Below, piece by piece: positions 44,723 through 53,861 of a stretch of DNA of 64,000 nucleotides. Position 1 is the stretch's first letter. Each line of letters opens with the position of its first letter. A program made the position numbers and the translations under genes. The notes below the pieces were generated by a model, which did no database searches, was not told where the DNA came from, and worked only from the letters and a program-made list of their open reading frames with translations. Source of the DNA: Bradyrhizobium archetypum. GTDB lineage: Bacteria; Pseudomonadota; Alphaproteobacteria; Rhizobiales; Xanthobacteraceae. The DNA is taken from positions 310,001-374,000 of the forward strand of contig NZ_JAAVLW010000002.1 of the NCBI RefSeq assembly GCF_013114835.1, given 5' to 3'.

Positions 44723-45825
44723 AGACCCGCGCTGCTGTCGCTTTTGAGGCAAAGAAGCCTCTTGAAATCGTCGAACTCGATCTTGAAGGGCCGAAGGCAG
44801 GTGAGGTTCTGGTCGAGATAAAGGCGACCGGAATCTGCCACACCGACGCTTACACGCTCGATGGATTCGACAGCGAAGGAATCTTTCCTTCGATTCTCGG
44901 CCATGAGGGTGCAGGCATCGTCCGCGAAGTCGGAGCGGGCGTAACGTCGGTCAAGCCAGGCGATCACGTGATTCCACTCTACACGCCGGAATGTCGCCAG
45001 TGTAAGAGCTGCCTGAGCGGCAAGACCAATCTTTGCACCGCGATCCGCGCGACCCAGGGCAAGGGGGTGATGCCGGACGGCACCTCGCGGTTCAGCTATC
45101 AGGGCAAGACGATCTACCATTATATGGGCTGTTCGACCTTCTCGAACTTCACCGTGCTGCCGGAAATTGCGGTGGCAAAGATTCGCGAGGACGCGCCCTT
45201 CGACAAGAGCTGCTATATCGGCTGCGGGGTGACGACGGGCGTTGGCGCCGTGGTCAATACCGCCAAGGTGACGCCGGGTGCCAACGTCGTCGTCTTCGGT
45301 CTCGGCGGCATCGGGCTCAACGTCATCCAGGGCGCGAAGATGGTGGGTGCCGACAAGATCGTCGGCGTTGACATCAACGATGCCAAGGAAGACTGGGGTC
45401 GCCGTTTCGGCATGACCCATTTCGTCAACCCGACCAAGGTCAGCGACATCGTCCAGCATCTGGTCGGGCTCACCGATGGCGGAGCCGACTTCACCTTCGA
45501 CTGCACCGGCAATACCACCGTGATGCGGCAGGCGCTCGAAGCCTGTCATCGCGGCTGGGGCGTCTCCGTGGTGATCGGGGTTGCGGAGTCGGGCAAGGAA
45601 ATCGCCACCAGGCCGTTCCAGCTCGTGACCGGCCGTGTCTGGAAGGGAACGGCATTCGGCGGCGCGCGCGGCCGCACCGACGTGCCGAAGATCGTCGACT
45701 GGTACATGAACGGAAAGATCGAGATCGATCCGATGATCACGCATGTGCTCAAGCTGGAAGAGATCAACCGGGGATTCGATCTCATGCACCAGGGCAAGTC
45801 GATCCGCTCGGTAGTCGTGTTCTGA
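44719..45825 (+). CDS. frmA: S-(hydroxymethyl)glutathione dehydrogenase (class III alcohol dehydrogenase)
   Basis: A 368-residue zinc alcohol dehydrogenase that oxidises the formaldehyde-glutathione adduct to S-formylglutathione with NAD. Catalytic-zinc ligands are Cys40 and His62-Glu63 ([14 protein letters not shown]), with Cys in [11 protein letters not shown]; structural zinc Cys92, 95, 98 and 106 lie in [17 protein letters not shown]. The NAD fold shows [18 protein letters not shown] 44719 has GGAG 7 bases upstream; a GTG at 44707 is less likely. It detoxifies and burns formaldehyde made by XoxF. Called flhA or adhI in related C1 clusters. Confidence 0.95.
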   Translation: MKTRAAVAFEAKKPLEIVELDLEGPKAGEVLVEIKATGICHTDAYTLDGFDSEGIFPSILGHEGAGIVREVGAGVTSVKPGDHVIPLYTPECRQCKSCLSGKTNLCTAIRATQGKGVMPDGTSRFSYQGKTIYHYMGCSTFSNFTVLPEIAVAKIREDAPFDKSCYIGCGVTTGVGAVVNTAKVTPGANVVVFGLGGIGLNVIQGAKMVGADKIVGVDINDAKEDWGRRFGMTHFVNPTKVSDIVQHLVGLTDGGADFTFDCTGNTTVMRQALEACHRGWGVSVVIGVAESGKEIATRPFQLVTGRVWKGTAFGGARGRTDVPKIVDWYMNGKIEIDPMITHVLKLEEINRGFDLMHQGKSIRSVVVF

Positions 45826-45858
45826 ATAAAGGAACGTCAAACACAGGAGGATAGGCCC

Positions 45859-46428
45859 ATGACTGTTCATATCCACCCATTGGTCGACAGCGGCGTAAAG
45901 CAGGGGACGGGCAATTTCGCCGGCGGTACCCTTGTCTGCAAATGCACGGACAGGCCGGTCAAGGTCGCCATCAAAGGCGACGTCGCTCACAACCACGCCT
46001 GCGGCTGCACCAAATGCTGGAAGCCCGAGGGAGCAATTTTCTCGGTCGTCGCCGTCGTCCCGCGCGACAATGTGAAAGTGCTCGAAAATGGCGACAAGCT
46101 GCAGATTGTCGACTCCGCCGCGGCGATCCAGCGCTATGCCTGTAAGGCCTGTGGCACGCACATGTACGGCCGGATCGAGAACACGGGGCATCCCTTCTAC
46201 GGCCTCGACTTCATCCATCCCGAACTGTTCCAGGAAGGCGGATGGGCCGCGCCGGGGTTTGCCGCGTTCGTGTCGTCCGTGCTGGAGTCTGGCGTCCAGC
46301 CCGGCGAGATGGCTGGAATCAGGGCCCGGCTCAAAGAGCTCGGACTGGAGCCCTATGACTGTCTGTCGCCGCCCTTGATGGATGCGATCTCGAGCCACGT
46401 GGCAAAGAGCAAGGCCAAAGCGGCCTGA
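45859..46428 (+). CDS. gfa: glutathione-dependent formaldehyde-activating enzyme (Gfa)
   Basis: A 189-residue zinc protein proposed to speed condensation of formaldehyde with glutathione. Conserved Cys positions: 27 and 29 (LVCKCTD), 48, 50 and 53 (HACGCTKCW), 95 and 98 ([13 protein letters not shown]), which bind two zinc ions as in Paracoccus Gfa. AGGAGG precedes the ATG, 33 bases after frmA. The Paracoccus gfa-flhA pair has the same logic. Some authors question its catalytic role in vivo. Confidence 0.93.
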   Translation: MTVHIHPLVDSGVKQGTGNFAGGTLVCKCTDRPVKVAIKGDVAHNHACGCTKCWKPEGAIFSVVAVVPRDNVKVLENGDKLQIVDSAAAIQRYACKACGTHMYGRIENTGHPFYGLDFIHPELFQEGGWAAPGFAAFVSSVLESGVQPGEMAGIRARLKELGLEPYDCLSPPLMDAISSHVAKSKAKAA

Positions 46429-46841
46429 AAGGGCGGCTTGACGAGGCGTCTCAAAGACAGGCGCAGGTCCGATCTTCCGCGCCCGACCGCGCACCGATGG
46501 CCTCGGCCATCGGTGCTCCCAATTGCGCCATTCCTCCGTTGCGTAGGTGAAAACGCCTGCCGGCAACGGGACCGCGCAGCCGCCGTGAGACGGCGCTCTC
46601 CGGCCTTACCTTTCGCGCAATTGCTGCGATCCAAGTCCTGCGCCAAGTCCTCCGCGCTCCATGCCCTTCGCCTCGCCATTCGCGGCGAGGCAGCGCGTGT
46701 AATCCGCTTCACTTGACCATTGTCTGATTGTGCATGTTGCGCCGCGATATGGTCGGTGGTGGGTGTTGACCGGTCGCGCGGTTCCCTTCTATGCACGGGG
46801 TCGCCCGACCGCACAGATGCCACCTTGCGAGGATTCCTACG
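46429..46841. other. gene-free stretch after gfa
   Basis: The 413 bases between gfa and the next gene carry no convincing coding frame on either strand. Close near-repeats (CCAAGTCCTGCG / CCAAGTCCTCCG) occur around 46630-46655. A strong GCGAGGA lies just before 46842. The stretch probably holds the end of the methanol transcript and the promoter of the following gene. Confidence 0.5.
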
Positions 46842-48026
46842 ATGCCGATCGCCACCGACGCCGCCTTCATTCTGCCTGACGATTTCGCCGGCGCCGCGCT
46901 GATGGGCCGGATCTGGCGTCCCGATCTCGCCGGCCCGTCGGTGGTTGCGATCCGCCAGGATGGTGTGTTCGACGTCACCGACGACTTTCCAACCGCCAGC
47001 CAGCTTGCCGCCGCGGCCGATCCGGCCCAAGCGTTGCGTGCCGCGCCTGGCGAGCGGGTCGGCGCGCTGCAAGACCTCCTGAACAACACGCCGCCGGATG
47101 GCCGTGACCCGACCAAGCCATGGCTGCTGGCGCCGATCGACCTGCAGGTGATCAAGGCAGCCGGCGTCACCTTCGCGATCTCGATGCTGGAGCGGGTGAT
47201 CGAGGAGCGGGCGCGGGGTAACCCGGATTCGGCGGCGGCGATCCGGGCCGAGGTGACGCGGATCGTCGGTACCGATCTGTCGCAACTGAAGCCGGGGTCG
47301 GCCGAAGCGCAGCATGTGAAGGACGTGCTGGTTTCCCAGAATGCCTGGAGCCAGTATCTCGAGGTCGGCATCGGGCCGGACGCCGAGGTGTTTACCAAGG
47401 CACCGGTCCTCTCGGCGGTCGGCACATGCGTGGACGCGGGCCTGCATCCGAAATCGACCTGGAATAATCCGGAGCCCGAGGTGGTGCTGGTGGTGACGAG
47501 CGACGGCCGTATCGTCGGCGCCACGCTTGGCAACGACGTCAATTTGCGCGACTTCGAGGGACGCTCGGCGCTGCTCCTGTCCAAGGCAAAGGACAACAAC
47601 GCGTCCTGCGCCATCGGACCGTTCGTGCGGTTCTTCGACGCGGACTTCACGCTCGACGACGTCAGGAAGATGGACATCTCGCTAAAGGTGAGGGGGCCCG
47701 AGGGGTTCGTGCTGCACGGCGCGTCCTCGCTGACCCAGATCAGCCGGGACCCGGCCGACATCGTCGGGCAGACCATCAACGAGAACCACCAATATCCCGA
47801 CGGCTTCGTGCTGTTCCTCGGTACGATGTTCGCTCCGATCCAGGACCGTTTCGCGAAGGGACAGGGGTTCACGCACGTCGAAGGCGATCTGGTGACGGTC
47901 GCCACGCCGAAACTTGGCCGGCTGACCAATCGCATGCGCCACAGCGGCGATTGCGAGCCCTGGCAGTTCGGAATTGCAGATCTCTTCGCCGCGTTGATGC
48001 GCCGCAAGGGTGTCGGCCGAAGCTAG
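46842..48026 (+). CDS. fumarylacetoacetate hydrolase-family protein, XylX-like 2-keto-3-deoxypentonate dehydratase
   Basis: A 394-residue FAH-fold enzyme closely recalling Caulobacter XylX, which dehydrates 2-keto-3-deoxy-D-xylonate to 2-oxoglutarate semialdehyde in the Weimberg pathway. Matching blocks: LLAPIDLQVIKAAGVTFAIS, ERVIEERARGN, WSQYLEVGIGPDAEVFTK, WNNPEPEVVLVV, LGNDVNLRDFEGRSALLLSKAKDNNASCAIGPF and YPDGFVLFLGTMFAPIQDR. The Glu residues of the FAH metal site are in the NPEPEVVL block. ATG 46842 follows GCGAGGA. Other aldarates or deoxy-ketoacids are possible substrates. Confidence 0.82.
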   Translation: MPIATDAAFILPDDFAGAALMGRIWRPDLAGPSVVAIRQDGVFDVTDDFPTASQLAAAADPAQALRAAPGERVGALQDLLNNTPPDGRDPTKPWLLAPIDLQVIKAAGVTFAISMLERVIEERARGNPDSAAAIRAEVTRIVGTDLSQLKPGSAEAQHVKDVLVSQNAWSQYLEVGIGPDAEVFTKAPVLSAVGTCVDAGLHPKSTWNNPEPEVVLVVTSDGRIVGATLGNDVNLRDFEGRSALLLSKAKDNNASCAIGPFVRFFDADFTLDDVRKMDISLKVRGPEGFVLHGASSLTQISRDPADIVGQTINENHQYPDGFVLFLGTMFAPIQDRFAKGQGFTHVEGDLVTVATPKLGRLTNRMRHSGDCEPWQFGIADLFAALMRRKGVGRS

Positions 48027-48083
48027 CCTCGGGCCGCGCCAGCAATACGGCCTTGGCCAACGATAGCCGGGAGACGCTCCGCA

Positions 48084-49253
48084 ATGGCGAAAATCAGGAT
48101 CGGTCTGGCCGGATGCGGCTTTGTGTCCGAGTTGCACATGCACGCCTACCGCCGGGTTTACGGCGTGAATATCGAAGTCCGGGCGGTAGCGGCGAGAGGC
48201 GATCATGTCGTCGAATTTGCCCGTCGCCACCAGATCCCGACGGTATATCGCAGCTTCCGCGACCTGATCGCCGACGCCGATATTGATGTCATCGACATCT
48301 GCACGCCGCCCAATCTGCATGCGTCGATGATCGTCGATGCCATGCAGGCCGGCAAACATGTGATCTGCGAAAAACCGTTCGCCGGCTATTTCGGGCGCGA
48401 GGGTGACGAGCTGCCGATCGGAAGACATGTGCCGAAGGCATGGATGTATGAGCGGGTGCTGGAAGAAATGGAAGAGACCCGCGCGGCGATCAACAAGACC
48501 GGTAGGCTCTTCATGTATGCGGAGGACTGGATCTACGCGCCGGCGGTAACCAAGACCGCGGAGATCCTCAAGGCCACCAAGGACAAGATCCTTTTCATGA
48601 AGGGGGAGGAGAGCCACTCCGGTTCGCATGCCGCGCACGCCGCGCAATGGGCGATGACCGGCGGCGGCTCGCTGATAAGGATGGGATGCCATCCGCTTTC
48701 GGCCGTGCTCTATCTCAAACAGGTCGAGGCGAAGGCGCGAGACGAAACCATCGCGGTTGCCGGAGTGACCTGCGATGTCGGCAACGTTGCGGCATGCCTG
48801 CGCCCGGACGAACGCGGCGTCATCAAGTCAAATCCCGTCGACGTTGAGGACTGGGGCGTGCTGACGGTTACCTTCTCCGACGGCACCAAGGCGACCGTTT
48901 TTTCCGGCGACATGATCGCGGGCGGAGTGCGCAACCTGATCGAAACCTATACCAGCGGCGGCGCGCTGTTCGCCAACATCACGCCGAATACGCACATGAT
49001 GAGCTATCAGACCAGCGAAGAGAAGCTCGCAAGCGTCTACATTACCGAGAAGGTCGACCGGAAGACCGGCTGGCAATACATCTGCCTCGAGGAAGAATGG
49101 ACGCGCGGCTATACGCAGGAAATCCAGGATTTCATGGAATGCGTTGCCACCGGCCGGCAACCGCTTTCGGATCTGGCGCTGGCCTTTGAGACCATCAAGG
49201 TCAACTACGCCGGCTATTGGGCTGCGGAGGAGGGTAGGAGGGTGACGCTGTGA
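48084..49253 (+). CDS. Gfo/Idh/MocA-family oxidoreductase
   Basis: A 389-residue NAD(P)-dependent dehydrogenase with Rossmann motif IRIGLAGCGFVSELHMHAY, CTPPNLHASMIVDAMQAGKHVICEKPF (catalytic Lys in EKP) and a C-terminal substrate domain. After EKPF it has an extra segment of roughly 30 residues (GREGDELPIGRHVPKAWMYE) not found in the shorter galactose dehydrogenase at 7973. HAAQWAMTGGGSLIRMGCHPL holds the usual His. It is 57 bases from the XylX-like gene and may oxidise a sugar or cyclitol feeding it. Confidence 0.82.
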   Translation: MAKIRIGLAGCGFVSELHMHAYRRVYGVNIEVRAVAARGDHVVEFARRHQIPTVYRSFRDLIADADIDVIDICTPPNLHASMIVDAMQAGKHVICEKPFAGYFGREGDELPIGRHVPKAWMYERVLEEMEETRAAINKTGRLFMYAEDWIYAPAVTKTAEILKATKDKILFMKGEESHSGSHAAHAAQWAMTGGGSLIRMGCHPLSAVLYLKQVEAKARDETIAVAGVTCDVGNVAACLRPDERGVIKSNPVDVEDWGVLTVTFSDGTKATVFSGDMIAGGVRNLIETYTSGGALFANITPNTHMMSYQTSEEKLASVYITEKVDRKTGWQYICLEEEWTRGYTQEIQDFMECVATGRQPLSDLALAFETIKVNYAGYWAAEEGRRVTL

Positions 49254-49272
49254 GGTACGTCGCCGGTGGCCT

Positions 49273-49383
49273 CATGGTTCGAGACGCGCGGCGTCGCCGC
49301 GCTCCTCATCAGAGGGTCTGGCAGCTTGCGCGCTGCGAGACCTCATCCTGAGGAGCGCGCAACGCGCGCGTCTCGAAGGATGA
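49273..49383. repeat. REP-like palindromic element
   Basis: CATGGTTCGAGACGCGC at the left is the near-perfect inverse of GCGCGTCTCGAAGGATG at the right, and GCGCTCCTCA is inverse to TGAGGAGCGC further in. The CCTCATCCTGAGGAGC...GTCTCGAAGGATGA text resembles a very common Bradyrhizobium interspersed repeat. It sits between convergent genes. Confidence 0.7.
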
Positions 49384-49395
49384 AGCCCGAAAGCG

Positions 49396-50706
49396 CTAGG
49401 CCGCATACACCGACGATTTCGGCAGCGGGAACACTGGATCCTGCGTCCTGATGTTGGTCGGCCAGACCACCGAAATATGCTCGCCGGCATTCTGCATCAC
49501 CACGGGGGTCGAGCGCTCGTTCTGGCCGGAGAGCGGTGTACCGGGCCGATAGAATTTGACGCCATAGCCCTGAATGGTGCCACCCGGCGGGATATCCACG
49601 TCGAGCGCCGCCTTGCGAACCGCTTCGGGGTCGAAACCGCCGTATTTCTCCTTTGCCACCGGCAGCACGTTGTTGAGCAGAATCCAGGTCTGGTTGAAGC
49701 CCATCGAGCAGTGCGGCGGAACGTCGGTCGCGTTGGTTTTCTCCTTGTAGCGCGCGACCATGATCTTGGTGAGATCGCCGATCCCGGGCGCGAGTTTCGC
49801 AGGGTCGAGCAACTGCGCCGGGACCGGATCGATGTTGCAGAAATTGTCGATATCCGCGCCGAATGTTGCGCGCAGCTTGTCGAGCTGGCTGTAGCCCGCG
49901 CCGGCGCCGAACAGCATTTTGAACTTGAGTCCGTTCTCGCGCGCCTGGCGCAGGAACAGGGTGATGTCAGGATTGTAGCCGGCGTGCGAAATCACGTCGG
50001 CCCGGGCCCGCTTGATCTTGGTTACCAGAACCGAGAGGTCGGGAGCGGACGCGGAATAGCCTTCCTTGAGCACGACCTGCAGGCCGGCTTCCTTCGCATA
50101 GGCCTCGTCGGCAGCGGCAACGCCGACGCCATATGGGCCATCCTCGTGAATCAGCGCAACCTTGACGTCCTTGGGCTCCGTGCCGAGCTTCGCTTTGGCG
50201 TGCTCGCCGATGAAGCTCGCAAAAGCCTGGCCATACTGGTCGGAATGGATCTGCGCGCGAAACACGTATTGCAGGTTCTTGTCCTTGAACACAGCAGTCG
50301 AAACTGCAGTCGTGATCCAGAGGATCTTCTTTTGCTGCTCGACCTTGGCCGCGAGCGGGACGGCGTGTGAACTCGCATAGACGCCGTTGATGATGTCGAT
50401 CTTCTCCTGGTCGATCAGGCGATTGGCCTCATTGATCGCGACATCCGGCTTGCTCTGGGAATCGGCGGCGACAGGGGCAACCTTGTACTTGCCGCCGATG
50501 CCGCCTTTCTCGTTGACGAGGTCGATGGCGATCTGCGCGCCGATCGAGGAGGCGACGGACCCGCCGGCGGCAAAGGGGCCGGTCAGATCATAGATCAGGC
50601 CGATGCGTACCGTCTCGGCTTGTGCCTGTGCGCGGGTCCAATCGAAGGTGAATGCAGCGGCGGCAGCCGCAGAAGTCTTCAGCAGCGTTCTGCGTGAAGT
50701 CGGCAT
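49396..50706 (-). CDS. Liv-type ABC transporter substrate-binding protein, Tat-exported
   Basis: A 436-residue binding protein of the branched-chain amino acid (LivK) family. It starts with a twin-arginine signal (TSRRTLLKTSAAAAAAFTFDW). Family text: VRIGLIYDLTGPFAAGGSVASSIGAQIAIDLVNEKGGIGGKYKV and INEANRLIDQEKIDIINGVYASSHAVPL. The ATG at 50706 has GGGAGGA upstream. No permease or ATPase gene is adjacent, so it either uses other Liv subunits or is an orphan. Substrate unknown. Confidence 0.87.
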   Translation of the reverse strand: MPTSRRTLLKTSAAAAAAFTFDWTRAQAQAETVRIGLIYDLTGPFAAGGSVASSIGAQIAIDLVNEKGGIGGKYKVAPVAADSQSKPDVAINEANRLIDQEKIDIINGVYASSHAVPLAAKVEQQKKILWITTAVSTAVFKDKNLQYVFRAQIHSDQYGQAFASFIGEHAKAKLGTEPKDVKVALIHEDGPYGVGVAAADEAYAKEAGLQVVLKEGYSASAPDLSVLVTKIKRARADVISHAGYNPDITLFLRQARENGLKFKMLFGAGAGYSQLDKLRATFGADIDNFCNIDPVPAQLLDPAKLAPGIGDLTKIMVARYKEKTNATDVPPHCSMGFNQTWILLNNVLPVAKEKYGGFDPEAVRKAALDVDIPPGGTIQGYGVKFYRPGTPLSGQNERSTPVVMQNAGEHISVVWPTNIRTQDPVFPLPKSSVYAA

Positions 50707-50812
50707 CACGTCCTCCCTTTGTCGCCGGGGACTGGTTTGTCCGGGCTTTTCCGTCAAGTATTTGGAGAAGCTGGCAGGATGTCAACCTGTACATCCGCGT
50801 AGGCCCATCACG

Positions 50813-51784
50813 TCACCGCCGTCTGGCGCGCACCGACGTCCGGGTGAGTCTGATTCTGCCGTGGGTTCGCGGCAGGAATTGCGCGCCGCGGGCGCTGAGG
50901 AATTCCAGCATGGCGCGCGCCGGCGGCAGCAGGATCTTGTCCTTTCGGGAGAGAACGAACCATTGCCGTACAACGGGGAGGCCGACCACATCCAGCGTCA
51001 CCAGCCGTCGCTCGTCGAGTTCGGTGGCGACCGTATGCGCAGAAATAAACGCAATTCCAAGTCCGGCGATCACCGCCTGCTTGATCGTCTCGTTGCTGCT
51101 CATCGCCATGCCGATGTTCGGCCGAATCCTTGCCGTCTCGAACAATTGCTCCATCAGGCCCCGGGTCCCCGAACCGGGTTCGCGCATCAGGAACGTCTCG
51201 TTGGCGAGGTCGCTCAGCGCGATGCGGGATTTACGCGCCAGGCGATGGCTGGTCGGCGCGATAATGACGTGCGGATGATCGCCGATCGGGTGAACGTCCA
51301 TGTCGATGTCGGCCGGCGGTCGGCCCATGATCGCGAAGTCGAGATCGTAACCGCGTAGCGCCGTGCCGATCTCCTGGCGGTTTCCGATCGAGAGCGTGAC
51401 ATCGATGTTCGGATGCCGTTTCGAGAATCCCGAGATCATGAAAGGCACGAAATATTTCGCAGTGCTGACCGCACCGATCGAGATGCGCCCCGCCGTCTTC
51501 CCTGCGATCATCTCGAGCGAGGTTTGGCAATCCGCGATCGCCGCTTCAATGCGCTCCGAAAGCGCCAGCACCTCGCGTCCTGCGTCGGTCAGCAGCATGC
51601 CGTCATTGCTGCGCTGGATCAGGGGCAGGCCTGCAAGGTCCTGCAGATTGCGGATCTGCAACGTGACCGCCGGCTGCGTCAGGTGCAGCCGCTTGGCGGC
51701 CGCGGTAACCGAACGGTCGCTGTGAACGGCGGCCAGCGCGCGCAACTGGCGAATGGTCAATTCCCGCGGAAACCTGTTTGGCAT
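50813..51784 (-). CDS. cbbR: CbbR, LysR-type activator of the cbb operon
   Basis: A 323-residue LysR protein with N-terminal helix-turn-helix (LRALAAVHSDRSVTAAAKRLHLTQPAVTLQIRNLQ) and an effector domain with ISIGAVSTAKYFVPFMISGF, typical of CbbR. CbbR proteins sense intermediates such as RuBP or NADPH and turn on the Calvin genes. ATG 51784 is used; upstream codons are unconserved. Divergent from cbbF over 150 bases that hold a candidate operator. Confidence 0.92.
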   Translation of the reverse strand: MPNRFPRELTIRQLRALAAVHSDRSVTAAAKRLHLTQPAVTLQIRNLQDLAGLPLIQRSNDGMLLTDAGREVLALSERIEAAIADCQTSLEMIAGKTAGRISIGAVSTAKYFVPFMISGFSKRHPNIDVTLSIGNRQEIGTALRGYDLDFAIMGRPPADIDMDVHPIGDHPHVIIAPTSHRLARKSRIALSDLANETFLMREPGSGTRGLMEQLFETARIRPNIGMAMSSNETIKQAVIAGLGIAFISAHTVATELDERRLVTLDVVGLPVVRQWFVLSRKDKILLPPARAMLEFLSARGAQFLPRTHGRIRLTRTSVRARRR

Positions 51785-51808
51785 GGTCTGCCCAAGACAT
51801 AAGGAAAA

Positions 51809-51825
51809 CTTTGGCAAAGCCAAAG
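51809..51825. promoter_or_regulatory. palindrome CTTTGGC-AAA-GCCAAAG, candidate CbbR site
   Basis: Perfect 7-bp arms with a 3-base centre, 25 bases upstream of the cbbR start and 110 from cbbF, next to AT-rich GATAAGAAAATTTCACTAATTTTG. The position fits a CbbR site overlapping its own promoter, though the usual LysR T-N11-A core was not demonstrated. Confidence 0.45.
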
Positions 51826-51934
51826 ATAAGAAAATTTCACTAATTTTGCAAATTGGGTTGTTGTTAGGCGCGCACTGCCGATCGGCATGAAGCGTTGCAA
51901 TCGCCCCGAAGCGGGCGCCACTTGAGGAACGGCC

Positions 51935-52972
51935 ATGGGCGCACGAGTGACCTTGTGCTCGCATCTCGACCATACGGGATCAGAGACGCCGAACGGCCCC
52001 GCGGTGTCCGCCGTGATTGAGACGATCGCCGTTGCAGCGATCGACCTTGCCGAACTCATTATGGACGGACCGTTGGCGGGGATTACCGGGAAAACCGACG
52101 GCGTCAATTCCGACGGCGACTTTCAGCGGGATATCGATCTCGCAGCAGATGCGATCATGCGTGCGGCGCTACGCAAGACCCCGGTCGCGGCTGTCCTGTC
52201 CGAGGAATCGGAATTGCCGGAAGTATTCAATGCCGAGGCTTCGCTCTGCGTCGCGATCGATCCGCTGGACGGGTCTGCCAACCTCCAAAACAACATCTCG
52301 GTCGGAACGATCTTTTCGATTCGTCTGCGGAGCAACGACATCATCTCCACCTTCTTCGAACCTGGCACGGCGCAGTGTGCGGCAGGCTTCGTGGTCTACG
52401 GCCCGCAGACGACGCTGGTCCTGGCGTTCGACGAGCGCGTCGATATCTTCATTCTGGACAGGCGCGCCCGGGAATTCCTGCTGATCGCGCGCCGCGTCAG
52501 GATAGCCCCCGACACGCCCGAATTTGCCATCAACGCGTCGAACCGCCGACACTGGCACGGACCGGTGCGCACCTATATCGACGAATGCCTTGCCGGCACC
52601 AACGGCAGTTGCGCCGCCGATTTCAACATGCGTTGGATTGGCTCGCTGGTTGCGGAGGCGCTCCGCATTCTGGTCCGCGGCGGCGTGTTCCTGTACCCGG
52701 CGGATGCACGCCCAGCCTATCGCGAGGGACGTCTTCGCCTGCTGTACGAGGCGCATCCGATGGCGCTGGTGATGGAGTGGGCGGGCGGAGCCGCGACCAC
52801 CGGCCGCCGGCGCATTCTCGAACTGTCGGCGAGAACGCCGCATCAGCGGGTACCGTTGATCATGGGATCGGTGCGCGGCGTCCGCGATGTCACCGCGATG
52901 CACGAGGCCGTTGAACCGATGTTCGACAACAGTGACGCGCCGCTGTTCGCCAGGCGCGGCCTGTTTCGCTGA
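51935..52972 (+). CDS. cbbF: fructose-1,6-bisphosphatase class I (also sedoheptulose-bisphosphatase)
   Basis: A 345-residue class I FBPase removing the C1 phosphate of fructose-1,6-bisphosphate, and usually also of sedoheptulose-1,7-bisphosphate, in the Calvin cycle. Metal-site motifs: LSEESE (Glu pair), AIDPLDGSANLQNNISVGTIFSI, and MRWIGSLVAEALRILVRGGVFLYPAD with a C-terminal LYEAHPMALVMEWAGG containing the catalytic Glu. First gene of the cbb operon, 14 bases before cbbP. Confidence 0.94.
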   Translation: MGARVTLCSHLDHTGSETPNGPAVSAVIETIAVAAIDLAELIMDGPLAGITGKTDGVNSDGDFQRDIDLAADAIMRAALRKTPVAAVLSEESELPEVFNAEASLCVAIDPLDGSANLQNNISVGTIFSIRLRSNDIISTFFEPGTAQCAAGFVVYGPQTTLVLAFDERVDIFILDRRAREFLLIARRVRIAPDTPEFAINASNRRHWHGPVRTYIDECLAGTNGSCAADFNMRWIGSLVAEALRILVRGGVFLYPADARPAYREGRLRLLYEAHPMALVMEWAGGAATTGRRRILELSARTPHQRVPLIMGSVRGVRDVTAMHEAVEPMFDNSDAPLFARRGLFR

Positions 52973-52985
52973 TCGGGAAGAGCAT

Positions 52986-53861
52986 ATGTCACGCAGCTAT
53001 CCGATCATATCGATTACGGGTTCATCCGGCGCCGGCACGACCTCGGTGAAGAAGACGTTTGAGAACATCTTCCGCCGTGAGAACGTCGCCGCCGCCTATG
53101 TCGAGGGCGACGCCTTCCATCGCTATAACCGCTTTGAGATGCGCGCGAAAATGGCGGAGGAGGCTGAGCGCGGCAACAAGCATTTCAGCCATTTCAGCCC
53201 GGAAACCAACCTGTTCGAGGAGTTGGAAAAACTGTTCCGCGACTATGGCGAGTCCGGGACCGGCACCACCCGGCACTACGTCCACGATGAGGAAGAAGCA
53301 AGGCTGTACGGTGCAAAACCGGGCACCTTTACCGCGTGGGCGCCGCTGCCGGAAAATTCCGACCTATTGTTCTATGAAGGCCTGCATGGCGCTGTCGTCA
53401 CCGACAAGGTCAACATCGCCCAGCATGCCGATCTCAAGATCGGCGTCGTGCCCGTCATCAATCTGGAATGGATCCAAAAGCTGCATCGCGACCGTCGCGA
53501 CCGCGGTTACACCGCAGAGGCAGTGACCGACACCATCCTGCGGCGAATGCCGGATTACGTGAACTACATCTGTCCGCAGTTCACCGAGACCGACATCAAT
53601 TTCCAGCGGGTGCCGACGGTCGATACGTCGAATCCCTTCATCGCACGCTGGATACCGACGCCGGACGAATCGATGGTGGTGATCCGCCTGAAAAATCCGC
53701 GTGGCATCGATTTTCCCTATCTGCTGTCGATGATTCCAAACAGCTTCATGTCGCGCGCCAATTCGATCGTGATCCACGGCTCGAAGCTCGACCTGGCGAT
53801 GCAGCTCATCCTCACCCCGCTGATCCTGCAACTGATGGAACGTAAGAGGCGCATGATATGA
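52986..53861 (+). CDS. cbbP: phosphoribulokinase
   Basis: A 291-residue bacterial-type PRK converting ribulose 5-phosphate and ATP to RuBP. It has the Walker [10 protein letters not shown] (about 10-18), [23 protein letters not shown], and [14 protein letters not shown] with catalytic acid. Its length matches octameric bacterial PRKs, usually activated by NADH. The end overlaps cbbT (ATGA). Confidence 0.95.
   Translation: MSRSYPIISITGSSGAGTTSVKKTFENIFRRENVAAAYVEGDAFHRYNRFEMRAKMAEEAERGNKHFSHFSPETNLFEELEKLFRDYGESGTGTTRHYVHDEEEARLYGAKPGTFTAWAPLPENSDLLFYEGLHGAVVTDKVNIAQHADLKIGVVPVINLEWIQKLHRDRRDRGYTAEAVTDTILRRMPDYVNYICPQFTETDINFQRVPTVDTSNPFIARWIPTPDESMVVIRLKNPRGIDFPYLLSMIPNSFMSRANSIVIHGSKLDLAMQLILTPLILQLMERKRRMI

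Noticed and set aside
44455..46566. 703-codon minus-strand frame opposite xoxG, frmA and gfa
   Set aside because: All three genes on the plus strand have clear catalytic motifs; the antisense frame has none.
49273..49383. CRISPR array
   Set aside because: The repeat is one palindrome, with no regular repeat-spacer units and no cas genes nearby.
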